Source of the DNA: an uncultured Candidatus Melainabacteria bacterium
Lineage (GTDB): Bacteria; Cyanobacteriota; Vampirovibrionia; Gastranaerophilales; Gastranaerophilaceae
Assembly (NCBI GenBank): GCA_934773085.1
Contig: CAKVMU010000092.1
Location: 1 to 6,952 of the forward strand
Direction: 5' to 3'
DNA length: 6,952 nucleotides
In this document: piece after piece, positions 1 through 6,055 of the stretch
How positions within the stretch are numbered: position 1 is the stretch's first letter
Layout: the number at the start of each line of letters is the position of its first letter
The notes under the pieces: generated by a model
What the model saw: only the letters and a program-made list of their open reading frames with translations
What the model was told of the DNA's origin: nothing
The model's database searches: none
Translations under genes and position numbers: made by a program

Positions 1-93
1 TCATATCTTTTGATATGTTAATTATACTATATTTCCGATAATATAAAAAGGCAAAAACGGATAATTGCGGAAGAACCACCAAGACCGGAATAT

Positions 94-345
94 TCATAAG
101 AATTTATCAGATACTCCATTTATTAGCTCTTTTCGCAGTCCGCGAAATGAAGAACAAACTCCATCTCTCGCTTTTATGATATGTTTTTCTACCTCTTTTA
201 AAACAATGTTACTTAATACAATCTTTATTTTTCCAGCTTTGACATGATTAACAAGTAATCCTAATGTACTATCTTGACTAAAGTCCAATTTATTGGCATC
301 AAAGATGTTCGTATCTAACGTAACATATAATGGATATTTAATCAT
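94..345 (-). pseudogene. Truncated PIN-domain protein (DUF4935-like), N-terminal 83 residues
   Basis: PIN domains are Mg-dependent RNases, often toxins or defence nucleases. The start is chosen at ATG 345 because a strong AAGGAG box sits 7 bases upstream (353-358). The protein opens MIKYPLYVTLDTNIFDANK, and the hydrophobic strand followed by LDTNIF carries the first conserved PIN aspartate. The segment GKIKIVLSNIVLKEVEKHI (about residues 39-57) matches the next strand and helix of DUF4935-like PIN proteins, including their conserved glutamate. The frame stops at TGA 94-96 after only 83 codons. That leaves out the distal acidic residues of the active site, and usual family members are much longer. 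Reading on past the stop in the remaining 93 bases gives no recognisable PIN continuation. I therefore call it a broken gene, probably inactive. It could instead be a natural short protein, but I think that unlikely. Confidence 0.6.
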
Positions 346-609
346 ACTCCGTCTCCTTGCATACATAATATTCGTAAGTGTATCAAAACATGACGTAGTG
401 TAAAACAGCAAAGCTCCTGTTATAATACCTACATCAATGTTTGAGACACTTTTTTGTTCCTTTTTAAATGGCACTGCTCTGGCAGTTCTTTTGTTAATCC
501 TCAATAACCAGTACCTTTTTATCTTACCATATTTCTGAGATAATCGCTCTAACAACATTTCTAATATGACTTCGTACAATTCGCTCGATTTGCGCGATTC
601 GTGTTCATT
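346..609 (-). pseudogene. Possible NYN/LabA-like nuclease remnant, in frame with the PIN fragment
   Basis: The frame is open from just after a TAA at 610-612 down into the PIN gene. It has no ATG in its first part; the first possible start is TTG at 579. Two stretches recall NYN-domain proteins of the PIN-like superfamily: LSQKYGKIKRYWLL, like their 'sKYGeIkraY' strand, and KSVSNIDVGIITGALLFY followed by FDTLTNI, like 'GKnssDiaLviDamdlly..FDtf.ivSsD'. If the match is real, the second acidic residue has become Gly (GIITGALL) and the following 'SGDSDF' motif is gone, so it would not be catalytic. The start of the plus-strand transposase remnant abuts it. This is a low-confidence resemblance from memory of the family. 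The stretch may simply be non-coding. Confidence 0.22.
353..358 (-). promoter_or_regulatory. Shine-Dalgarno site deciding the PIN gene start
   Basis: The minus strand reads AAGGAG, then 7 bases, then ATG at 345. This near-consensus site places the start of the PIN fragment at 345, although the frame is open for about 88 codons further upstream. Confidence 0.6.
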
Positions 610-627
610 TTACAAGAGGTATAGGAC

Positions 628-1575
628 ATGATCCAGTTATCAGACGAACAATTAAATAACCTTGGTAAAAAAGCACTTGTTGTTATCGTTTCTTCTTTAC
701 AGGACCAGCTCCTTGCACTGCAGTCCCAGCTAGATCATGCCAATGCACAGCTTTCGGATAATAACCGTCAGATCGAACTGTTCACAGAGCAGATCCGTAT
801 CATGAACCAGAGATTTTTCGGACGTAAATCAGAATCCTCTGTTTCTGAAGTCGATGGTCAGCTTTCCCTGTTCGATTCCTTCAACGAAGCCGAATACCTG
901 AAACAGGATTCCCTTAAAGAACCTGAGATCACAGAAGTTGTCATCTCTTCTTACCATCGCAAAAAAACTGTTGGCAAACGCGAGTCTAATCTGTCCGGAC
1001 TCCCGGTACGTATCATCGAACATACACTTTCCGCTGAAGAACTGGCTGCCAGATTTCCTGACGGCTACAAAGAGCTTCCCGAAGAGATTTATAAACGTCT
1101 CCACGAAACAATCTACGACAGCAAAGAGATACATGCCGATGATGAATCACCGGTAAAAGTCATGCAAATCAACCATGCAAAGGTCAAAAACGGTAAGAAG
1201 ACCTATATGTGGGTCTACCGGAACCGGCCTCTGCGCGGCACACATCCTATCCTTCTCGTTGACTGGTAGCCTTCCCGTCATTCGAAACATCCCCGGGAAT
1301 TCCTGAAGACTTTCTCCAGAACTGTGGTCACAGACGGATACCAGGTCTATCACAAGCTTGCAAAAGAACGCCGCAATCTTAAAGTTGCAGGCTGCTGGGT
1401 TCATGCCAGAAGACCTTTTGCTGAATTTATAAAATCTGTCGGCCAGGACACTGCCAAAGGCTCCATCGCCCAAGAGGCATACAGCATGATCACTGAGATC
1501 ATGCACATTGACAATACTCTTCCATGGTCATCCAGAGTGCAGAAAGAATGCCCAAATAAACACAAAAAATCCTGA
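628..1575 (+). pseudogene. tnpC: IS66-family transposase TnpC, inactivated by deletions and an amber stop
   Basis: TnpC is the DDE transposase of IS66 elements. The start at ATG 628 has an AAGAGG-type ribosome site upstream. The N-terminus has the family's coiled coil (SLQDQLLALQSQLDHANAQL, about residues 24-43) and the FFGRKSE motif (about 63-69). After EEIYKRLHETIY the frame jumps directly to EIHADDESPVKV, the first catalytic-Asp region, so roughly a hundred residues, including the linker and helix-turn-helix, are missing. ILLVDW is then followed by TAG at 1267-1269, evidently from CAG, because the frame continues with PSRHSKHPREFLKTFS, VVTDGYQVYHKL (second Asp) and GCWVHARRPF. A second in-frame deletion joins MHIDNT to the normal C-terminus LPWSSRVQKECPNKHKKS, removing the catalytic Glu region. 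The segment is visibly more GC-rich than its surroundings. It cannot transpose itself. Confidence 0.88.
628..1575 (+). mobile_element. IS66-family insertion sequence remnant, ends not found
   Basis: IS66 elements normally carry tnpA and tnpB ahead of tnpC. Neither is readable in the bases before 628, in any plus-strand frame. I could not find a terminal inverted repeat pair or an 8-bp target duplication, so only the tnpC-derived part is marked. The true element may extend into 1576-1749. Confidence 0.6.
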
Positions 1576-1581
1576 TTTTTT
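1564..1581. terminator. A/T hairpin across the tnpC stop codon
   Basis: AAAAAAT (1564-1570) and ATTTTTT (1575-1581) are perfect inverted repeats around a CCTG loop, overlapping the TGA stop of tnpC. The stem is all A/T, so termination would be weak in either direction. Confidence 0.2.
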
Positions 1582-1614
1582 AATGTATTTTCCATTTCCA
1601 TAAAATTCTCTCAA

Positions 1615-1635
1615 TCCCCGCTAAAAATGCGGAGA
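1615..1635. repeat. Small GC-rich hairpin downstream of tnpC and gajB
   Basis: TCCCCGC (1615-1621) and GCGGAGA (1629-1635) pair at 6 of 7 positions around a 7-base AT loop. It lies between the convergent tnpC and gajB ends. No T-run follows on either strand, so a terminator role is not supported. It could be part of the old IS66 end. Confidence 0.25.
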
Positions 1636-1749
1636 TTCTTACTATTCAGTACTCATGTTTGAGAATTTACGTTGGAAAACCCATTATAAATAGATGAATA
1701 TCCTGAAAAAGGAAAACGTCCGTCCCATAATATGGTCATTTATGCGTAT

Positions 1750-1863
1750 TTAATCGCGCAGTGTTTTATCTAAACTGTATGCTTCTTCCATGAAGATATT
1801 GTGTTCGTTCTTCTCTAATACGGCGTTTCTAAAAATCTTAATGTCAAGTAGTTCTATTTTCAT
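1750..1863 (-). CDS. Small hypothetical ORF (37 aa) overlapping the end of gajB
   Basis: I do not recognise a family. ATG at 1863 begins MKIELLDIKIFRNAVLEK, and the frame runs through NEHNIFMEEAYSLDKTLRD to TAA at 1750-1752. It overlaps the last 20 bases of gajB in a different frame and would be the third gene of the operon. The residue mix (charged, helix-forming, few odd codons) is more protein-like than expected by chance. The frame is open further upstream, back to a TAA inside gajB, as if the reading frame were the tail of something longer. No clear Shine-Dalgarno site precedes the ATG, so translation would depend on coupling to gajB. It could be a real small protein, the front of a gene cut off by the neighbouring IS66 event, or chance. 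Confidence 0.3.
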   Translation of the reverse strand: MKIELLDIKIFRNAVLEKNEHNIFMEEAYSLDKTLRD

Positions 1864-3625
1864 ATAGTTGTCGTGCTGGAAAACAATTTTCCCACTGATG
1901 TGTTACAGGATCATAATATCTTCTTCCTGATTCAGAAAACAAAAATAGTCTACTTTTAGCTCTTGAAGCGATAACATACAATAATTTTTTAGCCTCAGAG
2001 TCTCTTTGTGATTGCTCAGTATGTATATTAGGAACTTTTCCATACAAAAGTCCAAAGACAATTACACATTCATATTCCTCCCCTTTTACACCATGACAAG
2101 TATTTATTACCACTCCCTTTTTTTCTTTAAACATTCTTTTAAACGTATTTAAATCATCAGAAAGTCTATACTTTTCATTTTCAATGCGAAAATTCATTTT
2201 TTCTTTAAAGTCTTCAAATTGTTTTTCCAATTCTGGGCATTCTTCTATTCGTATATCCATTTTAAGTAGAAGATCCTCTATACCAGCACATACAAATTTA
2301 CTTCCTATATTTTCTGTTGATTGATTTCGAAATGTATTAATTATATTGAGAAATTCTAATATAGAATACTCGACTAATCTACCTGAATACTGTTCCAATA
2401 CTTCAAGAATCTCTGTTGCTAGCTTACATCGACTTCCAATTTTCTTAATCGAAGGATCTGTAAGTAATAATTTCGATATTTTATAGAAAATATTCATATT
2501 ATCCCTTTTAATTGGGGTAATATCAGGTGCATCAAAACTAATATCTGGCAATTTTTCTTGTAATTCTCGTGAAAATGGATATATCAACCCCCATTCAGGT
2601 GCGATTATACATATTTCATTCTCTGGTATCCCATCATTCAATGTACTTTGAACAATTTCTGCAATAGCATCACTCAAATAGTCCTTATACAGCTTATTAT
2701 TGTAGTCTATAATTCCTTTTAAAGCACAATTACTTCCTTTCGCAATTATGGAATAGTTTTCTATCATATACGGCAAATAATAGTTTATTATCCGCTGGGT
2801 ACTTCTATAACATCCATTCAACGTACATTCCTGAAATTTCAATGTAGAAAATTCATTGTTTATTTCTGCAAGAGACTTCGCAACACCCCCAATAGAGCCA
2901 TAAATAGCTTGATTAGGATCACCATAAAAATTCACTTCAAATCCTGAATTACTATTTGCATTTGCAATCTCTTCAACAATTGCATATTGGAGATCTCGAG
3001 TGTCCTGATATTCGTCAATACATATCAATTCAATAGTATCACGTATATTGTTTGCCATAAAAGGATTATGTTTTAGCAAATTAAATGCCGTCACGAGAAT
3101 CTGTTCAAAATCCAATTCTGTATTTCTTTTCAGCAATGCATGATATGTCTTTATTACTCTTTTTTTATCTGTAGATTTTTCTTTTAATCGCAAATTTCTA
3201 TCATATCCTGTATCAATATTTTTCCAATGCAAGTTATAATGATAGTAAGAAATAATTGATGTTATATATCGTTCTGTAACACGTTCATCAATTATTTTAA
3301 ATCCTTTCTTTAATGAATTTGTATACATACGATATCTTTTCAAAATCCATTCAATACAAAATTGATGTATTGTTCCAGTCCATATACGTTCTGTATTTAT
3401 CCCAAGATTTTCAATACGTTCTTCAATTTCTTCAGCAGCTCGATTTGTATACGTTATCGCTACAAGCTTTTTTACTTTATCTGGATTTTCTTCAATGCGA
3501 TGAGCAAGCTTATATGTAATTGTCCGAGTTTTCCCACTTCCGGGGCATGCTTTTACTAATAAATTTTTGTTACTAAAACATATGTCTTGCTGTTCATTAC
3601 TTAAAACTTCTTCATAATCAATCAT
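1844..3625 (-). CDS. gajB: Gabija protein GajB-like, UvrD/PcrA-type superfamily 1 helicase
   Basis: This is the helicase-like partner of Gabija anti-phage defence, expected to act with the upstream nuclease on phage DNA. It has 593 residues and the full superfamily 1A motif set: Q motif SNEQQ (9-13), Walker A ACPGSGKT (26-33), motif Ia AITYTNRAAEEIEER (56-70), Ic TGTIHQFC (83-90), Walker B IDEYQDT (203-209), motif III YGDPNQAIYG (234-243), motif IV CYRSTQRI (272-279), motif V INTCHGVKGEEYE (507-519) and motif VI LLYVIASRAKSRL (548-560). It is somewhat longer than the Bacillus cereus GajB I remember (about 494 aa) but shorter than housekeeping UvrD/PcrA (over 700), which fits a defence helicase. 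The start ATG lies within the gajA stop (ATGA, 4-base overlap), and only a weak AGG-like site precedes it, so translational coupling is likely. It appears intact. The alternative, an ordinary repair helicase, is disfavoured by the partner gene. Confidence 0.9.
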   Translation of the reverse strand: MIDYEEVLSNEQQDICFSNKNLLVKACPGSGKTRTITYKLAHRIEENPDKVKKLVAITYTNRAAEEIEERIENLGINTERIWTGTIHQFCIEWILKRYRMYTNSLKKGFKIIDERVTERYITSIISYYHYNLHWKNIDTGYDRNLRLKEKSTDKKRVIKTYHALLKRNTELDFEQILVTAFNLLKHNPFMANNIRDTIELICIDEYQDTRDLQYAIVEEIANANSNSGFEVNFYGDPNQAIYGSIGGVAKSLAEINNEFSTLKFQECTLNGCYRSTQRIINYYLPYMIENYSIIAKGSNCALKGIIDYNNKLYKDYLSDAIAEIVQSTLNDGIPENEICIIAPEWGLIYPFSRELQEKLPDISFDAPDITPIKRDNMNIFYKISKLLLTDPSIKKIGSRCKLATEILEVLEQYSGRLVEYSILEFLNIINTFRNQSTENIGSKFVCAGIEDLLLKMDIRIEECPELEKQFEDFKEKMNFRIENEKYRLSDDLNTFKRMFKEKKGVVINTCHGVKGEEYECVIVFGLLYGKVPNIHTEQSQRDSEAKKLLYVIASRAKSRLFLFSESGRRYYDPVTHQWENCFPARQLYENRTT

Positions 3626-5697
3626 TTATTATTTATTACCTTTAATATACGTATCACAGAACTATTTACATTACTTTCATCCGCTTTTGTTAATAAAGTT
3701 GACAAGTTAGTCTCTCCAGCAGATATTGCCTCTAAAAGCCTATTGTCGCTATATACTTTAGCATATGTTTTCAGCATTTGAAGATAATTTTGAGGTTCAC
3801 AAAATACAGTATTTGCCACAAACACTAACGCATCAATCAAATATTGTGGTATAAAAAACTTTCCATCTACTTCTTCTGATAAAAGTACTGCATTCCACCC
3901 TTTCTTATTGTGTTCTGCAATTTTTAACGCTGCATTTCCATAATCTATTACCTGTTTTTTTTCAATAGCAGTTTCTAATTCAGTAATAGTAGTTGTCTGT
4001 TTATATGACTTTCTGATTAGACGTTTCATACATTCTATATTATTAGGAACTATCTCAATTTCAAACGTGTGCTTTCCAAAAAATCCCCTAACCCAACTGC
4101 TTTGTACAGCATAATCATCGATTTCCTTTTTTCTTTCAATACCAAGTTTGTGCGCCTTATTCTCACCGACATTTCCAACGTTAATAGGTGTATCCAAATC
4201 GGAAACAACTGCACACTTTTTTGTGATACGATCTTCATTAAATAATAAATAAACATTTTCAAAACCGACACTACCTATATTTATCAAACTAATTCCTAAC
4301 TCATCAAGAGATAATCCAAAACATTTTTTTATCACTATTGGAATTAAAATTTCTTCGGCATCTCCCTCAACAAGAATAACACTTTTCGAAAATAATAATT
4401 CACTTCTCTTTACATCTAAATACCTCTCTATATGCGTAATCTGTTTATTTGTCAAATTATTAGCAGGTTGAACTGCAACACTGTAATTCTTTTTCTTCAA
4501 AATAATATTCATCCTACTTATCCTAGAAGCAGCAGAAATGTTATCGGAATGTGTAGTTAATATTACTTGTACATCTTCAGATACCTCTATACCTGTTTTT
4601 TCAAATAATGACATTTGTATATGTTTATGAAGATGCGCTTCTGGCTCCTCAAACAACAATAGAAAATATTTTGACGGCAATTCCTCCATTTCCTTAATAT
4701 ATGAGTACTCCATAAGTTTTAATGCGATATAAATTATATTTGTTGAACCAAGACCTAGGCTTTCCAATGTAAATTGTGAGTTTTGATTTGATTTTAATCT
4801 CAGATTTCTAAATATATCTTTTATATCACCAGACAATTCTGATTTTAAAGCAATATCTGGTGCATATGTATTTCCTACGGATTGAACTATTTTTCTGTTA
4901 ATACCATTAGAAAGTTTTTTAATTTGATCTACATTACCAATCTGATCATTGACCTGTACAATTAATCTATTCACAGATTCTTTATCAGATTCAGTGATTT
5001 TAGGTTCAATCTGCCGAAGCATTGATATAAGAGGATTGTATCTTTGATGCATAACATTTACAGCATCCCTCAATGCATCTATATATGTAAAATCAACAAG
5101 CCTATTTCGAATGTATTCTATACCAGAATTTTTCATTGTACTTATTGATCCCATAAGAGTTTCATCTAATTTTTCTGTTAATAAATATTCTCCTTGAGAA
5201 ATATTACCCACTACGCTATGATACACTTCATCGTCAAGATAATTCTTATTTGAACTATATGTAACCAAACTTATATAATCAGTTATTCGTATTTCAAATA
5301 AAGCTTTTTTCAGTTCTTCCCCATTAAGAGAAGAAATTCGTTTTCTAGTTCTTGAATTAGGTATACAAAACCAAGTAATAGATCCTTCCTTTGATGATGT
5401 TCCTGTGATATATTTTAGCACTGCTTGTTCTTCCTTTATTGAATCCAATTCATCAAAACGAAGTGATATTATAATTATGTGTCCTCTCCAATCCCCTAAT
5501 CCCTCAGAAAACCAATTTTCTGAAATTTCTTTTTCATACCATTCCAATTTCTTGTCTAAAACTAAACGAATAGCTTGCATAAGAGTTGTTTTTCCAGAGT
5601 CATTTTCTCCAATAATAGTATTTATTCCTTTTCGAAAAACAAATTTTGTGTTCTGAAAATTTTTATAATTTCTTAACTGTATTTCTTTTAGATACAT
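3622..5697 (-). CDS. gajA: Gabija protein GajA-like, OLD-family ATPase with TOPRIM nuclease domain
   Basis: GajA proteins are sequence-specific DNA-nicking endonucleases held inactive by ATP/NTP binding and released when phage depletes nucleotides. From ATG 5697 the protein has 691 residues. The N-terminal SMC/ABC-type ATPase shows Walker A GENDSGKTT (30-38), a signature-like LGLGSTN (314-320), Walker B FLLLFEEPEAHLH (345-357) and the switch histidine in TTHS (381-384). The C-terminal TOPRIM domain shows ILVEGDAEE (441-449, catalytic Glu444), the DxD pair in SDLDTP (499-504) and KHTFEIEIV (542-550), the usual third OLD motif. The terminal ~130 residues include FIPQYLIDALVFVA (615-628), like other OLD tails. 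It is longer than the roughly 578-residue B. cereus GajA, mostly in the ATPase insert and tail. ATG 5697 is preferred over the in-frame GTG at 5712 because of its ribosome site and the family-like opening. It forms an operon with gajB and looks functional. Confidence 0.9.
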   Translation of the reverse strand: MYLKEIQLRNYKNFQNTKFVFRKGINTIIGENDSGKTTLMQAIRLVLDKKLEWYEKEISENWFSEGLGDWRGHIIIISLRFDELDSIKEEQAVLKYITGTSSKEGSITWFCIPNSRTRKRISSLNGEELKKALFEIRITDYISLVTYSSNKNYLDDEVYHSVVGNISQGEYLLTEKLDETLMGSISTMKNSGIEYIRNRLVDFTYIDALRDAVNVMHQRYNPLISMLRQIEPKITESDKESVNRLIVQVNDQIGNVDQIKKLSNGINRKIVQSVGNTYAPDIALKSELSGDIKDIFRNLRLKSNQNSQFTLESLGLGSTNIIYIALKLMEYSYIKEMEELPSKYFLLLFEEPEAHLHKHIQMSLFEKTGIEVSEDVQVILTTHSDNISAASRISRMNIILKKKNYSVAVQPANNLTNKQITHIERYLDVKRSELLFSKSVILVEGDAEEILIPIVIKKCFGLSLDELGISLINIGSVGFENVYLLFNEDRITKKCAVVSDLDTPINVGNVGENKAHKLGIERKKEIDDYAVQSSWVRGFFGKHTFEIEIVPNNIECMKRLIRKSYKQTTTITELETAIEKKQVIDYGNAALKIAEHNKKGWNAVLLSEEVDGKFFIPQYLIDALVFVANTVFCEPQNYLQMLKTYAKVYSDNRLLEAISAGETNLSTLLTKADESNVNSSVIRILKVINNK

Positions 5698-5700
5698 TTT

Positions 5701-5710
5701 CCTTATCCTC
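5701..5710 (-). promoter_or_regulatory. Ribosome binding site choosing the gajA ATG start
   Basis: The minus strand reads GAGGATAAGG followed by AAA and ATG (5697). The GAGG part is 9 bases from the ATG. The GTG at 5712 would have no site at proper distance, and its five extra residues (start to RK) have no family counterpart. Confidence 0.5.
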
Positions 5711-5716
5711 ACACTA

Positions 5717-5733
5717 TGGAGCGGTAATCTCCA
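5717..5733. repeat. Small hairpin in the gajA leader
   Basis: TGGAG (5717-5721) and CTCCA (5729-5733) pair around a 7-base loop, between the possible -10 box and the gajA ribosome site. A five-pair stem is near what chance gives, so any effect on gajA translation is speculative. Confidence 0.2.
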
Positions 5734-5738
5734 ATTTT

Positions 5739-5744
5739 ATTATA
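5739..5744 (-). promoter_or_regulatory. Possible -10 box for the gajAB operon
   Basis: The minus strand has a perfect TATAAT about 42 bases before the gajA ATG, which would give a leader of some 35 bases. At 16-18 bases spacing the -35 region is poor (ATAAAA or similar), and no TGn extension is present, so the promoter would be weak or activator-dependent. Confidence 0.3.
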
Positions 5745-5763
5745 TTTTTTGTTCTCAATTCTT

Positions 5764-5969
5764 TTATCTGAAATGGATTAGGTACTGTAAGAACCATTTC
5801 AACTTACTCTTTTTGCATAGATGAATACATATATTTTCCCGTACAAGTATAGCAACCATTTTCTCATTCATCATTTTTACCATACACTACTAATTTTAAT
5901 CTTCTTACACAATTTACTTAAGTTTATTTTTGTAGCTAGGTTCCATAGCCCATCATGTGATACAGTCAT
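5764..5969 (-). pseudogene. Decayed XRE-family (HTH_26-like) transcriptional regulator upstream of gajA
   Basis: From ATG 5969 the minus strand reads MTVSHDGLWNLATKI, then LSKLCKKIKISS, then a stop at 5877-5879. This matches the front of small Clostridial Cro/C1-type regulators of the form 'sisYdkLWklLidk.m.ktdLcKkagISsn'. In a shifted frame starting at 5883 the sequence continues MVKMMNEKMVAILVR, then ENICIHLC, to TAA 5764-5766. That corresponds to their second half, 'iaKmgKNEdv..evLvkIC..LnC'; a third frame also shows YGKNDE at the junction. Intact members have about 65-75 residues in one frame, so at least one frameshift and small gaps have broken it. The first frame is also open upstream to an ATG at 6053, with a GGAG site before the ATG at 6038, allowing a 53-58 residue peptide. 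The position directly before gajA suggests it once controlled the operon. The match is by eye, from memory of the family. Confidence 0.5.
5769..5801. repeat. 8-bp inverted repeat upstream of gajA
   Basis: TGAAATGG (5769-5776) and CCATTTCA (5794-5801) are perfect inverted repeats separated by 17 bases. The repeat lies over the tail of the regulator remnant and 25 bases upstream of the possible gajA -10 box. It could be an operator or the regulator gene's old terminator stem; no T-run follows it on the minus strand. Confidence 0.35.
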
Positions 5970-5997
5970 GTTATATTCCATATTTAAGGAATATAAC
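5970..5997. promoter_or_regulatory. Perfect 10-bp dyad abutting the regulator start, possible operator
   Basis: GTTATATTCC (5970-5979) and GGAATATAAC (5988-5997) are perfect inverted repeats with an 8-base AT spacer. On the minus strand the dyad ends at the base before ATG 5969 of the decayed regulator and covers its only ribosome-site candidate (GGA). A TATAGT -10-like box lies 11 bases upstream (6009-6014), with a poor -35. This layout is typical of an autoregulatory operator of a Cro/C1-type repressor. The alternative, a terminator for the helicase gene ending 59 bases away, is less likely because no T-run follows. Confidence 0.4.
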
Positions 5998-6055
5998 TTT
6001 ATTCTTCCACTATACTTTGATATATTTTCTGATTCCATACGCATCTTCTCCATTA

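Noticed and set aside
2..17. CATATC-TTTT-GATATG hairpin
   Set aside because: A six-pair AT-rich stem is common by chance in DNA of this composition, and nothing nearby gives it a role.
35..65. CCGATAAT / CGGATAAT near-repeat, considered as a recombinase or IS end site
   Set aside because: There are only two imperfect copies, no matching inverted copy beyond the IS66 remnant, and no recombinase gene in view.
65..247. Plus-strand 60-codon ORF opposite the PIN fragment
   Set aside because: It has no start signal and is antisense to the PIN frame, which has a strong ribosome site.
829..1506. Minus-strand ORFs of 101 and 119 codons opposite the transposase
   Set aside because: They lie antisense to the recognisable TnpC reading frame, lack ribosome sites and show no known motif.
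5799..5804. TTGAAA on the minus strand as a -35 box for gajA
   Set aside because: At 16-18 bases spacing it meets TAATCC/ATCCAT rather than a -10 box, and it is too far from TATAAT at 5739-5744.
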